A stretch of 64,000 bases of DNA from the NCBI RefSeq assembly GCF_028769735.1, contig NC_088172.1, positions 56,141,075 to 56,205,074 of the forward strand. Reading direction: 5' to 3'. The position numbers and the translations under genes are program-made. Position 1 is the first letter of the stretch. The number at the start of each line of letters is the position of its first letter. Positions 1 to 12,100 of the stretch are shown here, piece after piece. The notes beneath the pieces are model-generated. The model ran no database searches. It saw nothing but the letters and a program-made list of their open reading frames with translations, and had not been told where the DNA came from. This stretch comes from Zonotrichia leucophrys gambelii (Eukaryota > Chordata > Aves > Passeriformes > Passerellidae).

Positions 1-2009
1 CTGAAAATATTGTCCCATTTTTACCTGAGTGCTTGGGGGTATGGATGTGACAGTGGTCTCCTATGCAACCCTACTGTGCCCCACCTGCTCCATCCAAAGT
101 GTGTTTCCCTTTTGTCTTGTACCTGAAGTCTCTGCTGGTACCTCCAGCTTGCCTTTCTGTATTCCTCCCATAAACAATCTTTGCTGCTGTTTTTCTCTTT
201 TGAGGTTTCTTTTCTCCTCTTGCCAAATTATCTCACAGATCTACTACTTTGGGATAAACAAGAGGCTGGAGCATATGTTTAGATACTTTGGACCATTTTG
301 AGGTCAAGGACAAAATTTTTACTTGCTTGGTTGGTCATCCTACTTGAAAAATGGTAGCAATGACACTGGGCACTCCTTTGGCACCTTGTCAAAAAATAAA
401 AATTACTTATTAAGAAAATTGGTCTGGCTTGGTATCAGGGGAGCTTTTAACATTTAGTATAACACAGATTAATACTGTGTAGCCAGTGATAAATATACAT
501 TGTGAAAACATGAATGAGTTTAGTGAATCCACTGAAGCGAAGAGCATGTCTGAGATTCAGTGGTGCACCTGTTTAGTTCCTTTTAAAATTTTCTTTATTG
601 TTTTTTGAAGAATTTGTTGACACCTGTTATCTTTGGCAAGTGTTCTTACCACTCTGCTCCTCAACAGAAGAACAAGACCAAGTGTCTCCTAGGTATGTCT
701 AGTGGCAGCAGAAGCCACTCTAGCCTGACCCCAGCATCAGTGGGAAGGCAACTGGGAATTTGTACATGTAAGGAGTGAGAGGAATAGTGGAGCACTACTT
801 TCTGTATTTACTCTGCTGCTGTTTCACATTACTGAATGCTCTTTAGGAGGAAATGAAAATCTTTCTAATGGGATCTAAATGAGACGTGTGGAGCAGCAGA
901 AGGAAGTTCCCTGGAATGAAATTAGATCTGACGGCTGGGATTTAACACACTCTCTTTTGCCAGAAGTGTGTAAGATTATTAAAGCATCACAACCTCATTT
1001 GGTTGCTTTGTAATCTGTTCTTAACCTTCATGCTGATGAGGCTGTTATGTAACAACCAGTGAAGGCCAGGCCTTATGTTGCTTCAGTGCATGGGAGCCCA
1101 TGCCCAGAGACCCCAGTGGGGCCAGGTGGAAAGCTGGCTGCATTTTCCCCTCTTGAGATTATGTGGAAAACTTGCTTTTGGGCTGTGGGTAGCATCCCTG
1201 ACCACAGAGAATTGTATCCTAAGGTTTACTGTGTGATGCTATGTCTTGTCACTGAAACACTCGTGCTTTCAGGAAGCCCTTGGCAGTTCTCTTGAAAGGG
1301 ACACTGGCAAACCCTCTCTCCTTCAGTACCTAAATTTTGGCTGCATACAGAAGCAGGGGTGACTGCTGTAAAGAAGGTGCTTATTATTTTCATTAAATTA
1401 AAGCTTTTCCTTAAACAGGAACAATCTTTGGATTGACTAATCAAAAGAGGGATGTAGGTGACTGGGACAACCCTTGCTGAGCTCTCATTTTAGCACAATG
1501 AAACATTGCAGCATCCATGCACCTGTTTATTGGGAACATCTGAGGAATGTTATCTAAGCTTTCTGTGGTCAGGGAATGCCCAGCTTAAAAACCCAACACA
1601 AGTCTGGCTGTGAATGAGAGCTCTGAGCAATCCATCTCTAATGAAATCAGAGCCAACAGTATTCTCCTCATTTAAGAGAGAATACCGAGGACAATACTGA
1701 AGAGGGAGAAATGTTTCACCTGTCTAGATGCATGAAAATTCTGCACAGCATCTACTTGCACCTTTAACTATCTCAGTAGCTTCATCCTACTCCACCCCAC
1801 AAACTCAGACTTTGGCTAGAAGTGCTGTAGGAGTAATTTGTCAGTGTTTAGATCTCCGTTTCCATCAAAAACACAAAGCAGTTCAGAGTAACTAAATTCC
1901 CAAGGTTATCCATGAAAACTGCAGTTCCTGCTAGTACATACCAAGTATTTCAGGTCCTTTCTCTGCTCTGTTCCTTTGCTTCATCAGGAATTGTACAAGA
2001 ACTTCCATC
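1..2009. other. Region beyond the proposed transcript end
   Basis: Only short chance ORFs (90 codons or fewer) with no recognisable family. No repeat family is recognised. It is either intergenic or an extension of the ARFGEF3 3' UTR if the minus-strand AATAAA at 599-594 is used. Confidence 0.4.
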
Positions 2010-5000
2010 AGAAAAAACCAAAGCATAATTTATTTTGCATTTGCATCTTTATTCTACAACACAAGCAACATAAACAGTTTATACTTTTTGTTTTAAAATA
2101 TTTCCATTTCAGAATTCAGTCAGAATAAAATATACACAAAATACAATTTGCAAGCCAGCTGACAGTGACTGCCCAACCACTGGACACCCAAGGACCATAC
2201 AAAGCTAGCGGCACAACAGGACACAGTGGACATGGGGAAGTGTTCTTCTGCAGAAGAGCAGAAAGGTAGAGGGAGGAAACATGGATGAGACCAAGGAATT
2301 GCAGAAAGGTATGAACTCAGCAGAAGGTAAACCCAATGTAAGCACTTGTTTGACAAGGTAATTTGACAAGTCTCTCTTAAGAAATACTGTTGGCTCCTCC
2401 TGAATATACAGCTAGAGAGATTAAGTCCTGGGAATCGTGTTTTGTGGTAAAATGCTTCCTCTGGCAGCCATCATCATGGAAATAGAATTTGATTTTTTTT
2501 TAAATTTTCAAACAGAAAAGACTTAAATCTTTGGTGAAACGGAGTGTCCACTCTCTTTGGCTTGCTTTCAGTTCTGGATGAAGGGCCCATAGAAGTATGT
2601 TTGCAGTCTCACAAAAATGGCAAAAGTGGGGAGAGGGGAAAGAGGCAGAGAAGAGGAAGTGGTAGGAACTGAAAGAAGGTCCTTGCTGTTGTCATTGCAC
2701 ACCTTCAATCCCTTGCTCCCATCTGCTCTAGCAAACAGCATGCACTACAGGGCTCTGTCACCACCGAGCTCTGCCCTTCCTGCTGTTCTCCCTTTGGTAT
2801 CGAGTCCTGTCCTCCTCTGCAGAGCGGGGGGCTCAGGGGTCACAGCCTGATTGTGGAGGAGATATTTGTCCCTTGCTCGAACCTGTGTACCTGTGCCTGT
2901 CTGCCAGCTCAGCTCTCTCGCAGCAGCGTGCTGCTTGTGCAACTGTGGCACCTCACCACAGCCCCAATGGACCAAATGCATGGACACAGGGCCCTGATCT
3001 CCATGGGAGTCCGAGAAAAATTTACCAAAGTACATAAACTACCTTTTGAAAAGTGGGATGTTGGGGTAAAAGGATTGAATAGATCCTGTTGCCATGTTTC
3101 TTAACCAAAAATGCTTTCCATATACTCAGCTCCCTGATTCAATGTGGCAGTGCAGACTATACAGACCTCAACTTGTGATTTTGCCAAAAATTGGAATTTG
3201 AGGGATCTGGTTCCACAGGCAAGCTCATTATTGCATTAATCCAGGATCATACAGAATAGCTCCACTAATATCCACAGAATTAGGGCATTTCTTCTTCCCT
3301 CTGCTTTTAGTTTTCAGCTTGGAGACCTCTGAGCACTAAGTGAAAAGACTGATGCACACTTAGGCCATGTGTGTTTTCATTTTTTATTTTAAAAAAGCCA
3401 TCACTGCTGGCTTTTTAAATGTTTGGCCAAAACTGTTTGCTTAGTATCATATTAGTGTCACATTAAAGTATGTGTTCTGAGGGAAATTAGTGGAAATGAC
3501 TTCTTCCTTGCAGTTGTACAACTTCTGGAGTCCCAGGCATGTTGCTGGTGAGGGCTGCTGAGACCCTTTGGTGATATCCCTACAGAAGCCCCGCTAAAAT
3601 TAGGGAGGCTCAGTGAAGAGGGATCACTAGCTGCCACATGCTTTTATCTACATTGCATAAAATCCAACATTTGTGCTTCTGTGCAATGGTAAATTGGTCC
3701 TTTACACTAAAAGAAGATAAACTTCTTTTGGTAAATTGATGGTATCATCTTACTTCTTTAACAATTGTGGAATGATCAGCAACTGAAAAAAAAACTATTT
3801 AATGTCATATACCTGCACAAAGGTCTTCCCATAAATTACTGTGACTGGAGTAATGAATAAATAGCCTGCTTAGACACCTTTGACATACCTTAGTATAAAG
3901 GTGGGGGCGGGGGGAGAAGGAAGCACTTCACCTCTTTTGTAAATTAAAAACAATTTAGCACAGAGAAATGGCATTTATTTCTAGAATGGATTGCTGAAGG
4001 TGACAACAGCCAAACCACATGCACAATTTCTCAACAGGCTTCTATACAGATGAGCTAGGTGAAAAATAAACCACTTTGGCTTGCGGGATCTGTGCAAAAG
4101 TGAGGGTTCTAGTTTTGCAGTATGGGGCTGTGTGGGACTGTGTGCTGGTTCCTGTAGATTTTTCAAGCAGGAGGTGTATGGAGGACAGCAGCAGAGAGGG
4201 TGACACAAAAAACTTTACAGGACTTCCCCTTTCCTGAGAACTTGTAAACCCGTATGTAGTGACTGAAGAATTCAAGGACTGAGTCTTAAGTATTTAAGCT
4301 CCCTAGCTACTTAACTTCCATAGATTTTGACAGCTTTGGCACTTTGAGTGTGGGCCCAAACTATGAAGAAAGGTACAAAGTGGAGGCAGAACATGGACTC
4401 TAGCTGGACTCTACTTTCTAACTTGTTTGCCACTGGGCTTCATGACAGTGCTGTGCTGGGCTCTGCAGGGCTGATACCAACACTGAGATGCTGCTATACC
4501 AAGTACAGGTGAAAACTGCACATGGTACTTAGAGGTGGGGGTTTTATCTTTGGTGAGTGAGGATTTGTCAGTGAATTTTACATAAAGGTTTAAATTTTAA
4601 ACAAAACTTGAAGCTCAAACTGAGAGGGAAAGCACCTTACAAGTCACAGGTGTAAACTGTGCTTGGCCTTGACATGAGCAAGCCACAGTGCAGATGATGT
4701 AAATTTTTCATCTGTGATGAGGCAAAAGTTGTGTTGCCTGTGCTGGGAGTTGTCCAAGTAAAGTATTGCCCAGGTCTGTCTAAATCTTTTTCTAATAATT
4801 ATTTCTATATAGTAAATTAAGTCAGTTGTTCTCAAATAAGTGTTTATCCCTAGGAAAGTATTATATCTCTATTTTAACATCATAAAGGCATGAAGGCATG
4901 TTAACCAAGAGACAGTGGTGGTAATTCAATGGCTGCTGAATACTCAGAAAGGGTACCAGAATAACTGTGTTAACCATTGCTGGTGTGACACAAATGCATA

Positions 5001-8000
5001 ACACAGCAGATAAGCATGTTACTAATGTGGATAGCTCTCTGAAAATATGCTGGATGCCCAGAATATGGCAGTGATTGGAGCCTCAGGTATCTGTACATAT
5101 ACATGTCAATCATCTCATATGCCTGCATATGTTCACAGTGCAGAATGAAGTGCAAACATATGCAATGACCTGAGACCATGTAAGCTGAGGTCAGACCCTG
5201 CCCCTGTTCTGTAGGAAAAGGATTGCTCTCCTGATGAGTGCTCTGCTTTTCTCAGCTTTAAATATTTGCACAGTGATGAGCTATTTCATGTGCTTAAAGG
5301 TAGCTGATGCTGGGCAGCAGCAACTTTCTCTGTTAGCAACTGCCTACGAGATTTTAAAATGAGATGTCCTTGCCTCTGCTGGCTGGGGTGGCCCTGAGGA
5401 GGGCAGTGTGAATTAGGCAAAGGCAGCAGAGGTGCAGCTCTGGTACCTGAGAAGGATGTCAAGCTACCACATCTTCTTTTTTAAAGCATTTCAGTTGAGC
5501 AAAATTTACTGGGAAATCATTTTTTAAAACAACTGGCCAGTTAAAAAAAAAAACCCAACAAAATAACCCAAACTCAACTCCTATAGAAATTTATGTGACC
5601 AAAAGAAGCAAGGGCAAGAAAAGAGAAGAATGTGGTCATTAACCAAGGCAAAGAGAAAGAGCAAGCTGCAAGCTCAGGCTGTAGTGCAGAGAGAGTGGTT
5701 TGCTCAAAGTTCAAGTGTTTGGTTCAACAGTAAAGCTGCCAATACTCTGCCATGCATGAGGTTATAGAGCTAACAGTAAGGATCTGAATGGGATACACGT
5801 GTGAATACACATGTGGATACAAGGACTATTACTGCTGCTGACTGAGGTGCTTCCCCACTCACAAGCAGAAAAGCCACTGTAGCATGGACACGACTGGGGT
5901 GTGCAGTGCAGGGAATTCCCCTTCTGAAGCTCAGGACAGGCTGATGCAAGCCCCCCTTTCCTGGGACTCTTCTGGCAGACTTCTCCTTTGGGCTAAAAGT
6001 TGCTTCATGAGGTCTGAAGGCATCATGCTGGCAGTCATGAGCCATGAAAAAGGCCACACAGGACCTGTGAAATGGTGACATCACACATTTATTATTCTAC
6101 TTCTTTGGGGATTACTGATGTCTACAGCTAAACTAGCAGAAAAAATTGCTGAGAATCTGATGAACCAACTAATATTTTTTATTTGTTTATGTTTTGAAGG
6201 TGCATCAGAAAGCTTTAGCTTCTACATCTCATGGTTGTGGTTACTGAAGTGGTCATGGGCTGCTCCCCTCACCTGGCTACTAGCATTTCATACACACAAG
6301 GAAAAGGAAGAGCAGCACATGCTGAACTTTGCTCTGTAACTTGCTCTGTAAATAATTGCTGCTTCAAATATTCCTTCTCCCCTCCTTCTAAATTACATTT
6401 CTGGAATTATTCGAAGTTACTTATGACCTTTTAGGGAGGGGCCTTAATGAGCAGAGGCACTGAGGGTGACAATGGGCACTTAGTGCATAATTTGAAGGAC
6501 AAAGCTCAAAACAGGCCAACAGCTACACAGCAAATTTACTTGTCCTCATTTTCCAATGTGGTATTTGTAATGTAAATAGTTAAAAGGAAATTACATTTTA
6601 GGCCAAGATGGTGGCTAATCAGGTAACACTAGGTTATACTGTGTTCATGAGCTTGAGGGAAGTGGTGGTAATGGTATTGGCACCCCTAAATTTTATTTTA
6701 CTGATTTACAGAAGGATTTTGTACTGCAACCACAATGCAACCATGGTGTTTCCTAGATTCTGGGACCTCTTCTGTAGTCCTGAATGATTTCACTGGTACT
6801 GCTATCAATTTTATTTCCCCTACATAATTTAGGAATTTGCTTTAGTTTTAGATTAGTACAGCAAGGATCTGCATCCATTCAATGCATTTTTAATTAAAAC
6901 CATCAGAGTTGGCTGCTTTGAATATGGTTTATTATTCTGATTTCTGTTGTTGCCTAATTAATGTACTGCTTTAAAAGCAGCTCTGTATTGATGCCAAATA
7001 AAAACTTAAACAAAAAATGAAACCAACGTTCACTCTACCTAAAGATGTATAAGAAAGACATGGCAACAGAAATCAAACTGTACTACTGCTCTCCCAGATA
7101 CCAAAGCATAATCTAACCTGTCCCTGAGGAACTATTAAAACTGTTGGGGGAAAATTGACAATTGAAAACATTGGTAAATTAGTAATTAATAAAGTCAGTT
7201 TAGGTGGTAGAAAAGAGATGTTTTTACAGAATTTCAATGTCCTTTAAACAATTTAGCAAAAGGAACTTTTTAAAGCAAGAGAGACAGCCTGACTGGCACT
7301 ACAGAAAGTAAAGGGACAAATACTCCCTGCACAAGACCAGCAGGTGACAAATTGGAAGAAGGCAATGGAGGGAAAAGGCAGGAGGATAGTGTCAGACTCT
7401 TTGTAAACAAAGCAGCTTGGGAGATGGCTGTTCAGTGGAGCTTCTTGGCTCCCTCTGTTTTTCCAGGTTTAAGATGCTAAAAGCAGTTAGTTTTGCAAAA
7501 TCCAGGCCTTACATAAAGAGATGACATTCTTAGGATGCTTTGGAGCAGGGACTGAAGCTGTATATTTAGTTGGCATGCACATTTTAAAAGCCTTGGGAGA
7601 ACAGCATTAAGGGGTCACCCAAAATTAAAATCAACTCATTTTCAACAAGTTATCAACAAATGATATAGCATGGGAATATGAGATGAAATGTCCCAAGGGC
7701 TGTGACATAACTTGTGCAGCAAGGTAACCCTTGCTCTGTATAGTGTGAAAAGCATCACATATGCATTTGACAACACAATAGTCAATCCTCCCCCTTCTCC
7801 TCCCTCTTACTAATAACAGCAAATTGTAATAGTCCCAATAGGAGTGCTGCATGGAGGGGGGATGTACCTCCATGAGGATTTGTCCTTTTCTATTTACAGC
7901 AGCAGACAAGAAATGAGAGAGAAACAGAAAATATACCTCCCATTCATACCATTTTCCGTCTTGCTTCAGCTCCAAGTAGAGTGACATTTAACCAAGGTGA

Positions 8001-8980
8001 TAAGGGTGTTCCTGGCTACAGCAGCTCGACATAAGCAAACATAAATTTCAGTAGAATAACAGCTGCAGTGGTGTTTAAACTGGACATTTTACTCTGCTTA
8101 GTTGAATGCTGGATACTGGCACATGCTGGTATTTGCTGTGGTGTGTCTTCCCCACAGCTTCACAGGGAAGAGCACAACAAACTTTCCTTTTGCCCTTAGA
8201 GGGAATTAGACGTGTGGCAAAATGCTCAGCTGTAGGCATAGGTGAAGAGGCAGCCAGTGTGGTGCTGCAGAGAGGGCAGTTTGTGCCATTTCTCTTTGAG
8301 CAATACTCCATAAGAGCAATGAAAGGATCAATAGCCTGTGCTTGGTTTACCCATTTTAGACCTGGGATTCTTTAGCTACTCCAAATGTGACTACAAAGGC
8401 TCCCCTTGGAGCAAAATAAACTTCCACTTTCTCTAGTGAGCAACACATTTAGTTACTTCAATAATCTTTATCCTTTCTCATGCCAATTTTTGAAGGGAAG
8501 ATGTTACCCTAAAAAATGTCACCTTCTTACTTGTCCTGTAGCCCTCACCTTTCACTGAATTGGATTTGTTTATTTATTTTCTAAGTTAAATATGTTTACT
8601 GACCTGCTTTGACACCCCCATGACAGTTGCACTCACAGCTAACTTCAAGTGTGAAGTTCTGCTGCAGTTTCTGGTGGCTCCCACTGCTGCAAATCTGAAT
8701 TAAAATGAAGGCAATGAAATACACCTCTTCTGGTAGGAGCCTGATTTACAGACAGATTCTGGGTTCTGGGGCCATGCCAGATCCTCTCAACAGACTCATG
8801 CTTTGCCTCCTTTGCTAGTGTGAATGCGGGACACACAGTCTCAGGCGGACAGACAATATAAATTGACAAGCTCGTTGTTTCTTAATTTCTCACCAACAAA
8901 TAGGCAATTAATGAACCCCAAGTACTTCTTTGCTGTATACCTTGCATGCCTTCTGCCCTTTGCAATGAGCACATCTTGGT
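2010..8980 (-). other. ARFGEF3: Probable long 3' UTR of ARFGEF3
   Basis: No convincing coding sequence or interspersed repeat is visible for 7 kb after the stop. The human transcript is recalled to have a 3' UTR of similar size. Paired minus-strand AATAAA signals at 2053-2048 and 2034-2029 are the best candidate end. AATAAA also occurs close to the stop (plus-strand TTTATT near 8567) and far out at 599-594, so alternative ends are possible. The boundary is inferred. Confidence 0.45.
2029..2053 (-). promoter_or_regulatory. Candidate paired polyadenylation signals
   Basis: Two minus-strand AATAAA hexamers (2053-2048 and 2034-2029) lie 13 bp apart in an A/T-rich setting. They could end the ARFGEF3 transcript near 2010. 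Sequence alone cannot prove use. Confidence 0.35.
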
Positions 8981-9172
8981 TTAAATGATGATATCGTAAA
9001 CTCGGCCCACTCTTCCCAGCCATTCCCGCACTGCCTGGCGGACACGGATGTCTGTCACGTGGCAAGTCAGCTGGCTGATACAGGGAAACACTGCTGGCTG
9101 CAGGGCTGTGAAAGTCTGGTCTGGCAGAGCCTGAATCTGGTTGAGAACTGTCAGCACCATGTTGGTCCATGC
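8981..9172 (-). CDS. ARFGEF3: ARFGEF3 terminal coding exon w29 with stop
   Basis: Encodes [20 protein letters not shown], then [20 protein letters not shown] and ends [13 protein letters not shown], followed by TAA (8983-8981). This tail is highly conserved in the BIG family. Acceptor AG at 9174-9173. The exon continues leftwards as 3' UTR. Confidence 0.96.
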   Translation of the reverse strand, partial: AWTNMVLTVLNQIQALPDQTFTALQPAVFPCISQLTCHVTDIRVRQAVREWLGRVGRVYDIII

Positions 9173-12100
9173 CTACAAAGAAATTTGATTAAAAATACCT
9201 CTTTAGAAGACCTTTCTAAATAGTTGAGCCTAGTGGCTGAGGCAGAAAATAAGGTGTATGGTGGCTGCAGCCTCATGGAGCAGACTGAGTTATGATAGCA
9301 TATTCATTTAATGTTCCAAAATCACTTGACTTTGTATTGCAGGTATCATGCTCACCCTTTCATTTTTTTTTTGTCCCACAGTGAACAAAACCTGTCAAGT
9401 TTGATGGTCTCACTGATTTGTTCACTTGGACATGCAAACAACAAGCTTTTGTTTAGCAAAAGAACCAATTATTTTTCTCTGGAATTAACAAAAAATCCCA
9501 TTCTTAAGTACAAAAGCAATGTGTCAAGCAGCATAGCATTTTCAAAAGCCTTCACTGGGCTACAGCCCATAGCAGTAAGCAATGAGTTTGCTGTAGGTTG
9601 TCAGTTCTCAGGATTAAGGGCAGCTTTGGCCCCAGTCATAGAAGCACTCTCGACAGCTGAGTTAGTATATGCCTGATGACACCTCCCTGAAAACTGACTT
9701 TCTTTTAACAGGGCAGAATCAGGTTTTTATTAATTCCAGCTCCTAAAGATTCAGTCCTCATCATAAGGACTTTATTATATAATACAATATTTAACAAAAA
9801 TATTATGATAACGTAAATGTTTTTATATATTGCTATTATTATTATTAGCCTTCTACAAGAATGTCCTACCTGTATCTGGGCCTCTGCATCCCTAATAGAT
9901 ATATTCAGGGAGCTGACTGTGGACCCTGAACGGGGTCTCTTCTCTTGTCTCAGGATCTCTGGACCAGCACTGAATGAATGCCTCATTTGACCTTGATCTA
10001 GAAGATGTTGAGGCCGCTGGAGCACAGGTGAGTCTGGCCCTCTTGAACCCAGGAGCTCCCCTTTCTTTTCCACTTTGACCTCTTTGCTGAAGGATGTCAT
10101 GGCCTGTTGCTGCTTTCTCTTCTTGTATTCTGTCATAAACTTGGAGATGGTTTTGTCAGTGGCTATGGTGTAGATTTTGTTACCAGCACTCTCCCACCAT
10201 TCTTTTTTCTTGGTTTGCTCTTTTTTTTCTGGTTTAGGACTCAGGGGTGGGGGGAGCAGCAATATTTCTCCACTCCCTCCTCGAGGTGTCAAGCTGTCTC
10301 CCAGCTGGTCCCTGATTTGACTTCGGTCATCTTCTGATGGTGTGTCCTTTCCAGACAGCCCTCCAGTTGACGGGGTGGAGGTTTCTGAATGAAAAGATGG
10401 TAAAATGAAGAAAGAATCACCTTTGAACACTGGAGGCTCCTCTACATTGTTCTCCAGGTCCAGATGCATTTGGATGTAGTTGTTGCACAGTTCCATGCAG
10501 AGCTTGTGAAGCCTCTTGATCAGCCAGCCCCAGTCTGCGTTGCTGACTGGCTGGACACTCAAAGATGGGATTCGAGCCCTCCACTGCCTCTTCTCCTTGC
10601 CTCGTGGGGGACTGACCTGGGCAGTTTCTTCAAAAATGTCTTCATCTTCTGAAGAACACTGTTGTGAGGAGTCTGTGCTTCTCTCATCATCTTCAAAGAG
10701 AATCTTTTTCACTTGCTCTGCAGTGATGTTCTCCTGGTTTGTCAGGATTGCACAAACCAAGGCATGGAAGTAGATGTTGAAGCTCATTGCTGACTGGCGA
10801 TACAAGTTGGCAGCTCCACCAATGCCAGACACTTTTTTCAACAAACACTTCAGCCCAGGTCTGGTGTCAAACTCTCTGGCTGTTCTGTAGGAGTCCAGGA
10901 GTAAGTCAAAGATGACAGCCAGGTTTTGCATGGAGATGTACCTGAGAAAACCAGCCAACTTGTTTTCTGGTACTTGTATTGCCATTTTCTCCTCCAAGTT
11001 AGAAGGGCCTTTCACAAATTCTTCCAGTAAGATGTCATATAAATTCTGGAGCAATACTTGGTGGGACAGCAAGCTCACTACTATTGTCCTGAAAGGAATA
11101 CTTGGTAAACCAAGCATGGAAGGAAAAAAAAAATCACAGAATATTAAAATGGTGCATTGTGCTTGTACTAAGAATAAAAGCACACTAAGATATTTCAGCC
11201 TGCTATATCTGAGGAATTTATTAACACACAAATTATTCTCCTACCAACATGCCAGATAATCTTTATTTTGCCATGAAAAATTGGGGCCAAAACTAGTTTA
11301 CTAGTCAGTTTCCATTTCCACTAATGCCCAGGAGTACTTCTTAAAAATAAATCATGAAGAGGTATTCAACTAATAAAGAAACATGTACAGAAACATCAGC
11401 AGTGCAATGCAGCATGCAAAGAAGCTGAAGTCTGGCTGAAGGCACATTTCATTGCTTGCTCTTAAGACTTCAACTTGAACACTGAGAGCCTAGCATAGAC
11501 ATACCTATTCCTAACCCTGTTCCTCACTTACAGTATTGGGTGATTCTTAGCTGAGCTCCTGTTAGAGAGATGCTGGGAGTTGTTTTAGCCCTCACTGATG
11601 TTTGATTTGCACAGGGGACACAGCAATGGTAAATGCCTCTGACCAAAGTTTTCAGGTCTTTCACCAGTAAATAACACTGAGAGGCTTACAGGCAAGCAAG
11701 GCTTGGAAAAAAAGACAGGATTGTTGTTTGGTATCTCATGGATTTCAAATTATAAACCTATCTTAAGGTCTATTATTAAACCTAACCTAAAGTATTTAAA
11801 AAAGGTCTTTATGTAAGACTACAGGACAATGTTCTAAATGAAGCTGATGCACATAATAATACTTGGTTTGATGCGATGGGTCAAGTTTTAATTAGCACAG
11901 CTATCAAGTAAGGAAGAGATTTTTCAGTTTGCTTGCAATACTGAAGTTTTAGATCAATTCAAAGCAAATCTTCATGTAACATGAGAAGTTCAGTTGTAGA
12001 CCTTTGACATTTTTTGTTGCAAAAATTATTCTGCCTTCATTGAACAACTTTCAAAAGTGTTTGGGAAGACCTAGACAAAAAGCCTTTTTTTTTTTTGGGA

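Noticed and set aside
5770..6084. 104-codon minus-strand ORF
   Set aside because: Same reasoning as other 3' UTR ORFs; overlapping ORF on the other strand and no recognisable motif.
7631..7987. 118-codon minus-strand ORF
   Set aside because: Lies in the proposed 3' UTR. No domain, signal or splice context; length is within chance for A/T-rich DNA.
9311..9676. 121-codon plus-strand ORF
   Set aside because: Intronic, antisense to the gene, no recognisable domain.
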